DNA of 64,000 nt from Eutypa lata (Eukaryota > Ascomycota > Sordariomycetes > Xylariales > Diatrypaceae). A program made the position numbers and the translations under genes. A model generated the notes under the pieces. That model saw only the letters and a list, made by a program, of their open reading frames with translations. It made no database searches and had not been told where the DNA came from. Location: the NCBI GenBank assembly GCA_022661535.1, contig JAKULF010000004.1, positions 744,001 to 808,000 of the forward strand, read 5' to 3'. Shown in pieces: positions 8,194 through 18,362 of the stretch. Each line of letters opens with the position of its first letter. Positions within the stretch are counted from its first letter, which is position 1.

Positions 8194-9741
8194 ATGATTG
8201 CACCAATAGCGTCACCATTAGCCGGCGCGTCCGCAAGGGGGCCGTTCACAACGGAGCCAACGACCACAGATCCGTATAGGTACCAACCCGGGTTCGGCAA
8301 CAGATTCGCGACAGAGGCCATCCCGGGCGTCTTACCTCAGGCCTGCAATACACCACAGCGATGCAAGTACGACCTGATCTCAGAACAGCTCAACGGGACC
8401 CCCTTCGTCTCGCCGCGCGCATCGCTGCTTCACGCCTGGTTTTACCGGATCCATCCGTCCGTAGCACACAGACCTTTCAAGCGGCTTCCTAAGCAGCCAG
8501 ATCTGGAAGCTACCTTCTCCCCCTTAAATCCGAATGTAGAGTTCTCGCCTCAGGATTTGGGCTGGGACCAGTTTTCCATCCCGAGTAGCGCAGAAGGAGA
8601 CGAGATTGACTTTGTTGATGGCCTGAAAACAATCGGGGGTCATGGCGATCCCACGGTGAAGGAAGGTCTCGCCGTGCACGTCTATTTGGCCAATGCGCCC
8701 ATGCGGAACAGGGCGTTTTGCAACAATGATGGCGACATGTTAATCCTACCACAGGAGGGACGCCTCGACATCCAGACGGAGTTTGGTCGGCTCATGGCCC
8801 GGCCGGGCGAGCTTGTTGTCATACAAGCCGGGATGCGATTCACAGTTACCCTGCCCGACGGCGTCGGGCGTGGCTACATCCAGGAGATCTACGGCAGCCA
8901 CTACGAACTGCCAGAGCTAGGGCCCGTGGGCTCGAACGGCATGGCGCTGCCGCGGGACTTCGAGATCCCCGTCGCCAGCTTCGACGTGGATCTATCGCCC
9001 TGGGAGATGGTAGTGAAGCTGGCGGGGCAGCTCTTCGCCTACTCGCAGGACCACACGCCGTACGACGTGGTGGCGTGGCACGGCAACTACGCGCCGTACA
9101 AGTACGCGATGGAGAAGTTCGTCGCGTCGGCGACGGTCGACCGGGATCAGAGCGACCCGTCCATCTACTGCGTGCTGACGGCGCGGTCGAAGATCCCGGG
9201 CGTGGCGCTCAGCGACTTCCTCGTCTTCACGCCCAAGTGGAGCGTCACGCGCAACACGTTCCGGCCCCCGTACTACCACCGCAACGTGGCGACCGAGATC
9301 ATGGGCATGATGTACGGGACGTGGCACGGCTCCGCGACCGTGCTCGCGCCCGGCGGCCTGACCTACGAGCCGAGCTACATGCCCCACGGCGAGTCGTACG
9401 AGCGCTGGAAGGAGGCCACCGCCGCGGATCTGCGGCCCGAGCGGGTCGGCGAGGGCGCCATGGCTTTCATGATGCACATCTCGGGCCATGTGTCGCTGAC
9501 GAAGTACGCGTTGGAGCGCAGCGGCGCGCTTCAGCCTATCCAAGCCGACATGTGGCAGGGCTTTAAGCCCGGGTTTCTGGATCATATCGACCAGGTGCGA
9601 GAGGATTTGGCGGCGGCTGGGCTTCCGGCACTAGACCGTGGTGGTTCTTTGCCCTCCAAAGGCGCTTCTACACCCAGCCAGAATGGGATCAAGATGAACG
9701 GTATCATGAAGAATGGAAATGGTGATTCTCTACATAAGTAG
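8194..9741 (+). CDS. Divergent homogentisate 1,2-dioxygenase homologue
   Basis: 515-residue intronless cupin-fold Fe(II) ring-cleavage dioxygenase. Homogentisate dioxygenases convert homogentisate to maleylacetoacetate. Family signatures are the YQPGFGNRF N-terminus, WHGNYAPYKY and FRPPYYHRN. Iron ligands are His362, Glu368 and His398, with exactly the 6- and 30-residue spacings of human His335, Glu341 and His371. Two pocket positions differ: human His292 aligns with Gln319, and Tyr350 with Trp377. ATG 8194 is chosen because the open frame upstream has no ATG. No maleylacetoacetate isomerase or fumarylacetoacetase gene is nearby, unlike canonical tyrosine-degradation loci. I infer a paralogue acting on another para-dihydroxylated ring. 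The tail after about residue 480 is low-complexity. Confidence 0.9.
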   Translation: MIAPIASPLAGASARGPFTTEPTTTDPYRYQPGFGNRFATEAIPGVLPQACNTPQRCKYDLISEQLNGTPFVSPRASLLHAWFYRIHPSVAHRPFKRLPKQPDLEATFSPLNPNVEFSPQDLGWDQFSIPSSAEGDEIDFVDGLKTIGGHGDPTVKEGLAVHVYLANAPMRNRAFCNNDGDMLILPQEGRLDIQTEFGRLMARPGELVVIQAGMRFTVTLPDGVGRGYIQEIYGSHYELPELGPVGSNGMALPRDFEIPVASFDVDLSPWEMVVKLAGQLFAYSQDHTPYDVVAWHGNYAPYKYAMEKFVASATVDRDQSDPSIYCVLTARSKIPGVALSDFLVFTPKWSVTRNTFRPPYYHRNVATEIMGMMYGTWHGSATVLAPGGLTYEPSYMPHGESYERWKEATAADLRPERVGEGAMAFMMHISGHVSLTKYALERSGALQPIQADMWQGFKPGFLDHIDQVREDLAAAGLPALDRGGSLPSKGASTPSQNGIKMNGIMKNGNGDSLHK

Positions 9742-10619
9742 TTATGAAGATGCTTTGGTCTCCTGAAATGTTATGTATATAATTAGGAGCTAGAAATTGT
9801 ATATACAGAGGTTCCGTTTATTGACTGAAAGTGAATGATCAACTTCGTCAAGTGTGCTTTGAATAAGTCCTTAAAGTAAAGTACTACATGCCTTATTTTC
9901 CTTTCTCAAACACTTATATGTTGTTTCCAGGACGCTTCATGTCATGAATTTGTTTGCGTAGTGTATGCATAGAACATACTAAAGTTATTATATAGTATTT
10001 TCTTTTTCAATTACAGACCTATATAGGAATGTATGTTTATAGATAGACGTTGCTCGATATCCGTTCCGTGAATCTCAGTATTCACATTCATATTGAACCT
10101 GTTGGATGAACAGGTATGAGTTCATCTCACACAAGTTGTGAGATTAGAGCTGGGCCAAATTTCTCTGACTCGCCATCCATCCCTTATCTATTAGACTACC
10201 ATCGTTTTAGGCCGAGGTCAGCTCAATTATCTCGTAGATAAGTGGATAGTTGATTCATTTTCTGGAAAACTTTATCTTGCCGGCCGGTAAAACAGTCCAC
10301 TATTATCAACGAAATGGTGGGACTAAAGGTCAGGATAAGAGAATCTTGGCTTCAGCATCTCACATGGGTAGAACATCCGTACATACATAGTTATATCTCT
10401 GAGAGATAACCAATCATCTTAAACGCAATGGACATGGCAACCGGGTACCTGGTGTCGCGTTGGTGAAGGCGCATGCGTGTATAATAACATACCCACGTTC
10501 GACGTCGTACGTTTCCAATGTCCATGGTCCTCTCATCCTCCACAGCAACCCGGAAAATTCACATTGAGAAAAAAGTCAGTTGTTCGTTACTTCATCTCCT
10601 TCCCCCCTGGTACTTTTCG
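9742..10619. promoter_or_regulatory. Dioxygenase 3' region and permease promoter
   Basis: No gene is visible. The imperfect palindrome CTTGCCGGCCGGTAA lies at 10276-10290, about 330 bp before the permease start, directly after a TTATCT word; AGATAA occurs near 10236. These suggest the permease shares control with the cluster, possibly together with a GATA-type nitrogen regulator. Confidence 0.5.
10276..10290. promoter_or_regulatory. CTTGCCGGCCGGTAA, imperfect palindrome upstream of the permease
   Basis: Matches the 16-bp consensus of the cluster except for one C-to-T change in the right arm and the lost last base. It is the last copy toward the right end of the cluster and marks the permease as a probable member. 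Confidence 0.5.
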
Positions 10620-12337
10620 ATGACTTCGGAAAAGACCAGCGACTCACGACCCCAGTCTCGGGGAATGGGTAGAGATGAGAAGACCTCGCCGAGTCCGGTG
10701 GTGGACAGCGACGTCGACGTTGCCGCCGCCGAGTCTCAGACCTACAATACTAAGCCTGTGAACAAGTGGCTGAGCAAGGTGTCGACATGGGGCGTTGAGC
10801 TACGAGGTATCACGCCTGTGCCTCTCGAAGAGAGGGTCGATAAGCGTTTCATCAATGTCTTCTTCGTGTGGTTTGCTATGAGTACCAACCTATTGCCGTA
10901 AGTGTCATGCATTAGTCAGGAGTAACCCCCTTTCCCCCTCACCTTATCCTCTCAGTTTCTAACTACGTATCTTTCTATAAATTCGATGGCTAATTGTGTA
11001 TTGAATCCCCAGGATCATCACCGGGATGGTCGGTACATTCTCATTCGGTCTCAGTCTCCGTGACTGCTCTCTCTTGATTCTATTCTTTAGCATTTTTTGC
11101 ACCATTTTCCCAGCCTACTTCAGTACCTTCGGCTCTCGCACCGGTCTACGGCAGATGCTGCACGCGAGATATACATTCGGGTATGGATACCTCTATATAA
11201 CCATATGAGCAGGCTGACGATGCTAACCTCAAACTATCGTCCAGGTATTACTTGATTTCTATCATCGTCATACTCAACCTATGCACAATTTCCGGTTTCG
11301 GAATCATCGACTGCGTCTTAGGTGGCTCAACCCTAGCCGCAGTTTCCGGCGGCAAGATCGACAGTACTGCCGGGATCGTCATCATCGCCATTATCGCCAT
11401 GGTAGTCTCGTTCGGCGGATACCGGTTCCTGCACCAATATGAACGATACTCGTGGATCGTGTCTCTGATCGCCATCATCATCACGACGGGTGTCGGCGGC
11501 AAGGAACTCTTCAACCAGGTCGAGGTGGAGCCGGCATCCGCCGCTACCATCGTGAGCTACGGAGGCGTCGTAGCCGGCTTTCTGATCCCGTGGGCCGCGA
11601 TGGCGGCCGACTTCTCCGTCTACTGCGACTCCACCGTCTCAACGTTCCGCATCTTCGCTTACACCTACGCCGGTCTCTGCTTCCCAACTGTGCCCCTCAT
11701 GGTCCTGGGTGCCGCGATCGGCGGCGCAACGGCCAACAACGAAGCCTGGGCGCAGGGGTACGACGAGCACATCGTAGGAGGCGTACTGCAGGCGATGTTA
11801 ACCCCAGCGGGGGGGTTCGGGAAGTTCGTCGCCGTTCTCCTGTCGCTCTCCGTCGTCGGAAACCTAGCGGCGGCCATGTACTCCATCACTCTGAACTTCC
11901 AGCTGCTGGTCCCATTGTTCCTACGCGTCCCGCGCAACGTCTTCGCCATAATCTACACCGTCGTCGCGATCCCGGTGTCGATCAGCGCGGCGCGGACCTT
12001 CTTCTCCAGCCTCGAGAACTTCATCTACCTCATCGCGTACTGGTCTGCCGCGTTCGTGGCCGTCGTGGGTATGGAGCACTTTGTCTTCCGGAGGGCGGAC
12101 TGCGCTTCGTATGACACGAGCAGCTGGGACCAGCCGAGCAGGCTGCCTACTGGCGTTGCTGCCATTATGGCTATGGGTTTGTCGTTCGGGTTGGCGGTAC
12201 CGTGTATGTCTCAGGTTTGGTATACAGGGCCGATTGCGGAGACAACGGGTGATATTGGCTTCGAGGTTGCTCTTGTGCTCGCTGCTTTGTTGTATTTGCC
12301 ATGCCGCTGGATCGAGCTGAAGATCCGCCCCGTCTAG
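10620..12337 (+). CDS. NCS1-family permease (purine-cytosine permease type)
   Basis: 512-residue plasma-membrane transporter in three exons: 10620-10897, 11013-11180 and 11245-12337. Introns of 115 and 64 nt have GTAAGT and GTATGG donors. The hydrophilic N-terminus (PLEERVDKRFINVFFVWFAMSTNLLP) leads into about 12 membrane helices, as in Fcy2-type carriers, which import nucleobases, hydantoins, pyridoxine and related N-heterocycles with protons. An in-frame ATG at 10518 would add 34 residues; the shorter start fits the usual length. Its promoter has the cluster palindrome. The family suggests the cluster substrate is a small nitrogen-containing ring compound, which is inference. Confidence 0.9.
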
Positions 12338-13503
12338 CCTGGGCGGTCATCAGTAAGTACCTCGCGACTACGTGTCTTATATGCTTTTGTAATTTATTCC
12401 ATAGCTGTAACCAACCTTACCTACCTAATCATAGTTCACCTAAAATGTAATTGTCGATGAATATTATGAATCATTGAAAGTGAAAAGTACGATCCTTCAC
12501 TTTGGGCATAAACCAGCTTTAAGTCGGAGGACATTAGATTACGATGAAAACCAGGACCGTGATATCTAAATTGGGCTTATGAAAGGTCCTGTTTTTATCC
12601 CCGCGCAGAAACTCGCCTTTACGAGAACATAGGGGCAGACATAGGGGCAGACTCTAGACAGAACCTTTACCAGTCGAGTCTAGAGCATAATGTTCCAGAT
12701 GGGTCACTCTGGATCGATAACTAGGTGAATGTCAAGTTGATGTCAAAATAATAGATGTGACCCTCTGGTAGTAGGTAGATTATTTATATATATATATATG
12801 CATAAGTAGTAACCGGGATTTATATGTCGTATAATTTGAATAAGCAAATGTTCACATTAGTTCTTTAGAATAACTACTTGTTTTCATTAAGTAAGAAGGT
12901 ATTATTCGAATCGCAATATCTGAGGGTGCGTATCATTTAATTTGGCACTGGCTTGAATGGTAACGTTGAAGTGGTACAACTAAGGTTTGACCTGGTAGGT
13001 AAATAATCCTCCCGAACTTATACCTATCTGGATACATGCCGCTTGGAGTTCCGACAAATGCAACATACCTAGCCTCTTGAACTTGAGCGGCATAGTACTT
13101 ACGTAGTGTGGTAGTTCCATATTCCAAAAGTAAATATACTCCAAGTCATGTTTTATCCTTGCACCGCATATATCGGCTGTGTAAAATGAAGCAACATAAT
13201 ACTCGTGAGCCTATCTTTAGAATCGCGATTGTCTATCCAGTAACTAGGTATGTAGGTAGTTTGCGTAACTTTATATCAGAAACCACCAAGTACAATAGTT
13301 AGGTCGGGTATTACCTAAGCCTAGCGCGCTGCTTACATAATCTATAAGCGCCCACCCAGTCGGAACAATCCCGCCAGACCCAGAAATCGAGGACGTGCGT
13401 TTCCGCAACTACGTATTTGCTTAGGTGTTAACCAACTACCTATACCACTATATAAATGCTTTTAAAATATAATAGCACACCATTCAACCTCCGATAAAGG
13501 CAT
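12338..13503. other. Gene-free spacer
   Basis: About 1.2 kb of moderately AT-rich DNA between the permease and the tRNA gene, with a short TA run near 12788 and the duplicated phrase ATAGGGGCAGAC at 12629-12653. No coding or RNA gene is visible. Confidence 0.6.
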
Positions 13504-13594
13504 TCCGAATTGGTGTATCGGCTAACATCATCCGCTTTCATATCTGATTGAGATGTAAACCGGGTAGCGCGGGGTTCGACTCCCCGATTCGGAG
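13504..13594 (+). tRNA. tRNA-Glu (UUC) with a 19-nt intron
   Basis: Perfect 7-bp acceptor stem (TCCGAAT/ATTCGGA), D-arm, anticodon stem ATCCG/CGGGT (one G-T pair), loop CTTTCA plus C with anticodon TTC at 13537-13539, and T-arm CGGGG-TTCGACT-CCCCG. A 19-nt intron (13541-13559) sits after position 37, the canonical place for nuclear tRNA introns. The mature length of 72 nt plus an encoded G at the end agrees with fungal tRNA-Glu. A T-run follows the gene at about 13600, as expected for a polymerase III terminator. Confidence 0.93.
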
Positions 13595-13994
13595 CTTATT
13601 TTTTTCACATTTTTATTTCTATTTCTATTTTTGGTTGTATGTAAATCATATTTTCATATTTTATTTTTGTAGTAAAAAAGCCCAAAGCTTTATCTTCATA
13701 CATTCGTTTTATTTACTCGTAGTATAAATGGGGTTTACTGGTTGTACGTACTATGACGTTCTAGAGGTAGTAACTCTTGTATCATAGTCGTTTTGTAAAC
13801 TGGAATCCAACAGGTGAATAACTTTCTAACGTGACCTAATGATTCACCGGGTCCCTGCTCATACAAGAATGAGCGTAGCTTGTAGAACAATCCAACGCAC
13901 TATAAAACGTGCTACTACATTTCATCAAACACAAGGCCTTTTTCCCTTTGCCTTCCCCTTCCCTTCCACAGTAAAGATAATCACCAAACGCACA

Positions 13995-15190
13995 ATGGCA
14001 ACATCACCATCACCATCACGAGCAACCATGACCGTCAAGGGAGACATCCCCGTACAGCTCCCTGATGGTCTACCGAAAGAGAAACTCCTGGCCTTCAAGC
14101 CATTTAACGTATGTTTTCTCCCCATTCCCGTATATGCATGCATTGACTCAACCACTTGCTCACTCACTCACCCACTCACAACATCGACGTCATACCTACC
14201 TACCTACCTGCCTACCAACCAACCAACCAACCAGCCAACCAACTAACACCCCCCATTCCACAGGACTGGCTCACAACCCTAACCCACGCACTAACGCGCC
14301 AACACAGCGACAAAGCGCACCCATTCCACAGGGACCCGTATTCGCTCCGGTCAATCGCAGTGCAGAGCTACGACGTCTGGGGGAGCAACCCCAGCACATC
14401 GCGCGTGGGGTTCCTGAAGCTGCGCGCCGACGTCTCCAACAGCGGAGGCGAGAGCCTGCCGGGCGGCGTGTTTCTGCGCGGATCCAGCGTCGCCATGCTC
14501 GTTATGCTGATTCCCGACGACGTTCCCGTGCCTGGTGGTGCAGGCGGTGGGAGAAATGATGGTGACGGTGATGATGCTGCTTATTATTATGACGAGCGCT
14601 ACGTCGTCCTCACGGTGCAGCCGCGCGTCGCGGCCGGTAGCCTTGACTTCGTCGAGTTGCCTGCTGGTATGGTGGATGATGGTGATGGGGATGGCGATGG
14701 TCCCGGTAGGTTCGCGGGCACGGCGGCCCGCGAGATCGAGGAGGAGCTTGGAATGGTGATCCCGGCTTCGGAGTTGAAGTGTCTGAGCGACATGGCTGCT
14801 GCTCCTCCTTCTTCTATTACAAGCAACACCACTTCTCCGGAGGACACACAGCAACAGCAACCAGATCTCACCCCCGTTGGTGGTAACACTGACAGCAGTA
14901 GTGCTGGTATCCCAGACCCACCGTTACCAAACGCCATGTACCCCTCCCCGGGCGGCTGCGACGAGTACATCCCGATCTACATGCACGAGAAGCGGGTGCC
15001 GCGGGACACGCTGAAAGAGTGGATGGGGAAGCACACGGGGCTGCGCGACGAAGGCGAGAAGATCACCCTGAAGCTGGTGCGCATGCGCGACCTCTGGCGC
15101 GAGGGCGCACGCGACGCCAAGTGTCTTGCTGCCGTGGCGCTTTGGGAGGGGCTGAAGAGGGAGGGGAGGCTAGGTACCTATGTTAGGTAG
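13995..15190 (+). CDS. Nudix hydrolase (ADP-ribose / nucleotide-sugar pyrophosphatase type)
   Basis: 346 residues in two exons, 13995-14108 and 14264-15190. The 155-nt intron is rich in CTAC and CCAA repeats. The catalytic Nudix segment reads ELPAGM, an acidic Asp-Gly insertion, then FAGTAAREIEEELGM, as in NUDT14- and Ysa1-like enzymes that hydrolyse ADP-ribose or UDP-glucose to the sugar phosphate and nucleotide. The REIEEEL helix with its metal-binding glutamates is intact. The Gly-Asp repeat inside the Nudix loop and the Ser/Thr/Gln-rich stretch around residues 270-305 are species-specific insertions. An in-frame ATG at 13839 would add 52 Arg/Thr-rich residues resembling a mitochondrial presequence, so dual targeting is possible. 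Confidence 0.85.
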
Positions 15191-15231
15191 GTAGGTAGGT
15201 AGGTAGGTAGGTAGGTAGGTAGGTAGGTAGC
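15183..15231. repeat. (GTAG)n microsatellite at the end of the Nudix gene
   Basis: About 12 tandem GTAG units; the stop codon of the Nudix gene is inside the first unit. The same tetranucleotide occurs as its reverse complement (CTAC) in the intron at about 14196-14216. Confidence 0.9.
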
Positions 15232-15607
15232 TGTACATAGCTACTTGTATGATGTATGGGGTAGGTTTCCCTAGGTTTCGGAGGTTTGTTGGTGTGAGTT
15301 CAATGTTGGTTTACGAAGGAAGCAAGCAGGCGTTATTTATGCTAGGTCTTCTTGTTGCATGTGGGGGTTAGACAGATAGATGCCCAAGCAGAAAATCAGG
15401 CAGGTAGGCAGGCGGACGAGAACTCATTGATTGAACATCGTTTTACATGGAGTTCATGAGAGCGGGATATGTTACGTGTCAGTTATAGACTCCGTTCGGG
15501 CCACTACAGGAGTTAAATGAGCTATCACGATATTTTACACACAATAGTTAGACACGTGAAGAGCTACACAGACTCGTCATGTATTTGCATCAACTGTATT
15601 ATCATTG
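15232..15607. other. Convergent 3' spacer
   Basis: The spacer of about 375 bp between two convergent genes holds further short GTAGG/CAGG repeats near 15400. Nothing else is recognised. Confidence 0.5.
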
Positions 15608-17377
15608 CTACCGATACCCCTCGTAGATCTCGACTTCCTTAACAAGCTTCTCGACCTTCTCAATCGCAGCCGCATCGTAAACCTCCTCGTGGGTCTTCTG
15701 CCCACGCAGGATCGCTTTATCGTGTCTAATGGCTTCTTCCTTCGTCATGCAGACGAGGTCGCTCAGCTTCAGGTTCGAAGACTTCTGCTCGTCCGCTCCC
15801 TCCCCGATCCGGACCAGGGGGCTCTCGGTCGGCTTCCGCCACCTCACCAGCGTGAGGCGCGTCGGCAACCCCGTTATGGCGCTTCGGCCCTTGAAGATCT
15901 CCTCGACGAGGAAGGCCAGGTCGCTGATGGCGATGGGCGTCTTCAGCCCCTGTGTTATCGCGACGTCGCCTCCCGTCATGTGGCGCAGGATCCGCTCCTC
16001 GCCTCCCTGGACCGCGGCGAGGATCCCGTCGTACATCTTGTCGCGGCCTTTCGCCTGCACGTAATCATGTGGGTATCCTAGATCGGCCAGTTAATTAGAA
16101 CAAAGTTAAATAAAAAAAACACAACAATCGCCGGTTTTATTGTCGAGGCGAGAAATTACCCACCTGTGATGGAGAGGATAACGTGGTTCGCCACCGTGTA
16201 GCCGAAAACAGCCGGCATCGTGCCCAGGACGGGCAATATGCGCACGCGGAAATCCGGCAGGACGCCCAGGTCGCCCACGGGGCCCTTCTGGAACTCGTCC
16301 TCGGGCAGCGGTAGCAGCTGCGCCTTCCCGTCGCCCGCCTGCTCGGTCGAGAACACCGTCGGGACGCCCTGCGTGATGCCGCGCAGCTTGAGCCGGCGCC
16401 GCGTCGCCCTCGAGAGCCCGTCGTCGGTCGTCGTCGAGATGTCGCCCACCATCATGCGGGTGGGGTCGCTTTTGCACCCGGCCCCCATGGCCGAGATGAC
16501 CGGCAGCCCGTGGTCGTGGCAGTACTTGAGCAGCGAGACCTTGGTGTCTATATTGTCAATAGCGTCGACGACGAAATCGGGCTTTCGGTCACCAGAATTT
16601 TCCATCGCATCTCCATTAATGTCTTCCTCCCCCCATGACTCCAGTAGCCGATCGGCCGCCTCGTCCCAGTATTTCTCCTGGCGCAGATCGAAGCGCACCC
16701 ACGGCGCGATGGCGAGCAGCCGCCGCCGCAGGCACTGGACCTTCGCTGTGCCGACGTCGGCGAGCGTGGCGACGGCGTGTCGGTTCAGCGAGCTCAGCGT
16801 GACCTGGTCGAAGTCGACGAGGCGCAGGCGCGCGACTCCCGACCGTGCCAGGGCCGCCGCACAGTGCGAGCCCACGCCGCCGCAGCCCACCACGACCACG
16901 AAGGCGTTCCGTAGCTTCTCGAACCCCTCCGGCCCCAGGAACACCCGGTTCCGCGCTAGCTGTTCCAGAATCAGCTCCTCGTCGTAGTCGCCGGTCTGCG
17001 CGCGTCGCGCGAGCTGCTCGTTTCGGAGGTCTTCTTTGTCGGTGGTCGTTGTGGCGCCGTTTATTTTGGTCGTTACCTATGTTCGTGATTTGAGGCAGTT
17101 AGTGGGTGGGTGGTGGTGCGCTGTTGTGTGTAGCTAGTGTAGTGTAGTCGAGAAGGGGGGACAGAAGGGGGGTCGGGTCGATGTTGCTCGGCTCACTCAC
17201 CTTTTGTCCGTCGTTGCGTAGGTGTATTGAGTCTTTAAGCTGAGATACACGCTCCTGGTGCTGCAGGTGTTGGTATCCTAATATAGCACCTGCGACAACA
17301 GCACCAGATGCAATGGCCGTCGCAGCGAGCTGGACGCGAGAGTTCGAGGAGGCTCGTTCTATGAATGAAGATGCCAT
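15608..17377 (-). CDS. tRNA threonylcarbamoyladenosine dehydratase (Tcd1/Tcd2, TcdA-like)
   Basis: 519-residue E1-like enzyme in three exons: 17201-17377, 16164-17076 and 15608-16077, all with GT/AG ends and matching phases. It cyclises t6A37 of tRNAs to the hydantoin ct6A using ATP. The nucleotide-binding loop GCGGVGS is at residues 123-129, followed by LVDFDQV, SSLNRH and the downstream VDAIDN strand. An N-terminal hydrophobic helix (about residues 14-36) preceded by a short basic segment fits the mitochondrial outer-membrane anchoring known for the yeast proteins. Length and architecture match fungal Tcd. Convergent with the Nudix gene. Confidence 0.92.
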
Positions 17378-18362
17378 GATGACAGTTGGATTTGATCAAT
17401 TGCTATATTAATATAAAAAAAGCAATTACTAGACCTATGGCTTTTCAGTATACATCTTAAGGAAAGAGGAATGAAAGTATTTCCTCATTCTCAACTCAAT
17501 TGCAGGTAACACTTGTGAGCTTTGAGCTTAAGTCATGTACGCAAATAATTATCTTGGGACTTGGCTTGGTGGGTTGAAATCTTTTTAGCTCTGGGAAATT
17601 TATTGGAGGCGATGACGAAATTTCGTCGGCCGACCGTTGTGGCCTCTGTACCTGTTCGACCCCACCATTCTCAGCAGCATACATACATGTATGTCTCTTC
17701 ACAACCATCAAACCAATTACTCACTGTCACTATGCTCAAGTCATTTTACTCCGCGATCAATATTCTATGATATAGGTAATACAGATATCTGTAGGGGGGA
17801 GCCGTTCAAATGGGAAGGTTGTAGACATACTACACCAATTTCATTGAGCCACAAAAGCAGCAGCATTTCGATAAGACCTCACATAATACCTACCTAGAGG
17901 CTAGCAACTTAGAAATTGGGGTTGACCGTCTTGTATTATTCATTATCGATCGTTCCTCTCACGCACTATGTAAAAAAAGACAAAACGTCGACGACGCTGT
18001 ACAAGACCGTATTAACATTACAAATACCAAACGGCGGGCGCTGCCTTGCAACCTGGTATCCTAGTGTATGCACCAACACGCTGATTCCTACACCGCGCGC
18101 AGGGAATTTTAAGGGACATCAACGCGCGGCGGCCACTAGGGCTCGGCCCCGAACCATCGTGTCTCACGTCCTTTGCATGAGTGCTCTTTGCTTGACTCGT
18201 CTCCCTCCGGTATGTATGATTTGACTTGACTTGACTTGACATGCCGGGCTGTATAACCGCGCAAGCGTCATTGACGCCGCGAGCGACCGATCTTCTCCGT
18301 ACATATACACACACACATCCCCCCTTTCTCTCACGCGCACGCGAACGGGGCTAGTGAGGAAA
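17378..18362. other. Gene-free spacer
   Basis: Promoter side of the Tcd gene and 3' side of the carbonic anhydrase gene. It contains a short (TTGAC) tandem run near 18222-18240. No gene is seen. Confidence 0.55.

Noticed and set aside
5914..9741. Canonical phenylacetate/tyrosine to homogentisate cluster (phacB/hmgA/fahA/maiA type)
   Set aside because: No fumarylacetoacetase or isomerase gene is near, the P450 resembles the OrdA rather than the CYP504 type, and the dioxygenase lacks the catalytic His.
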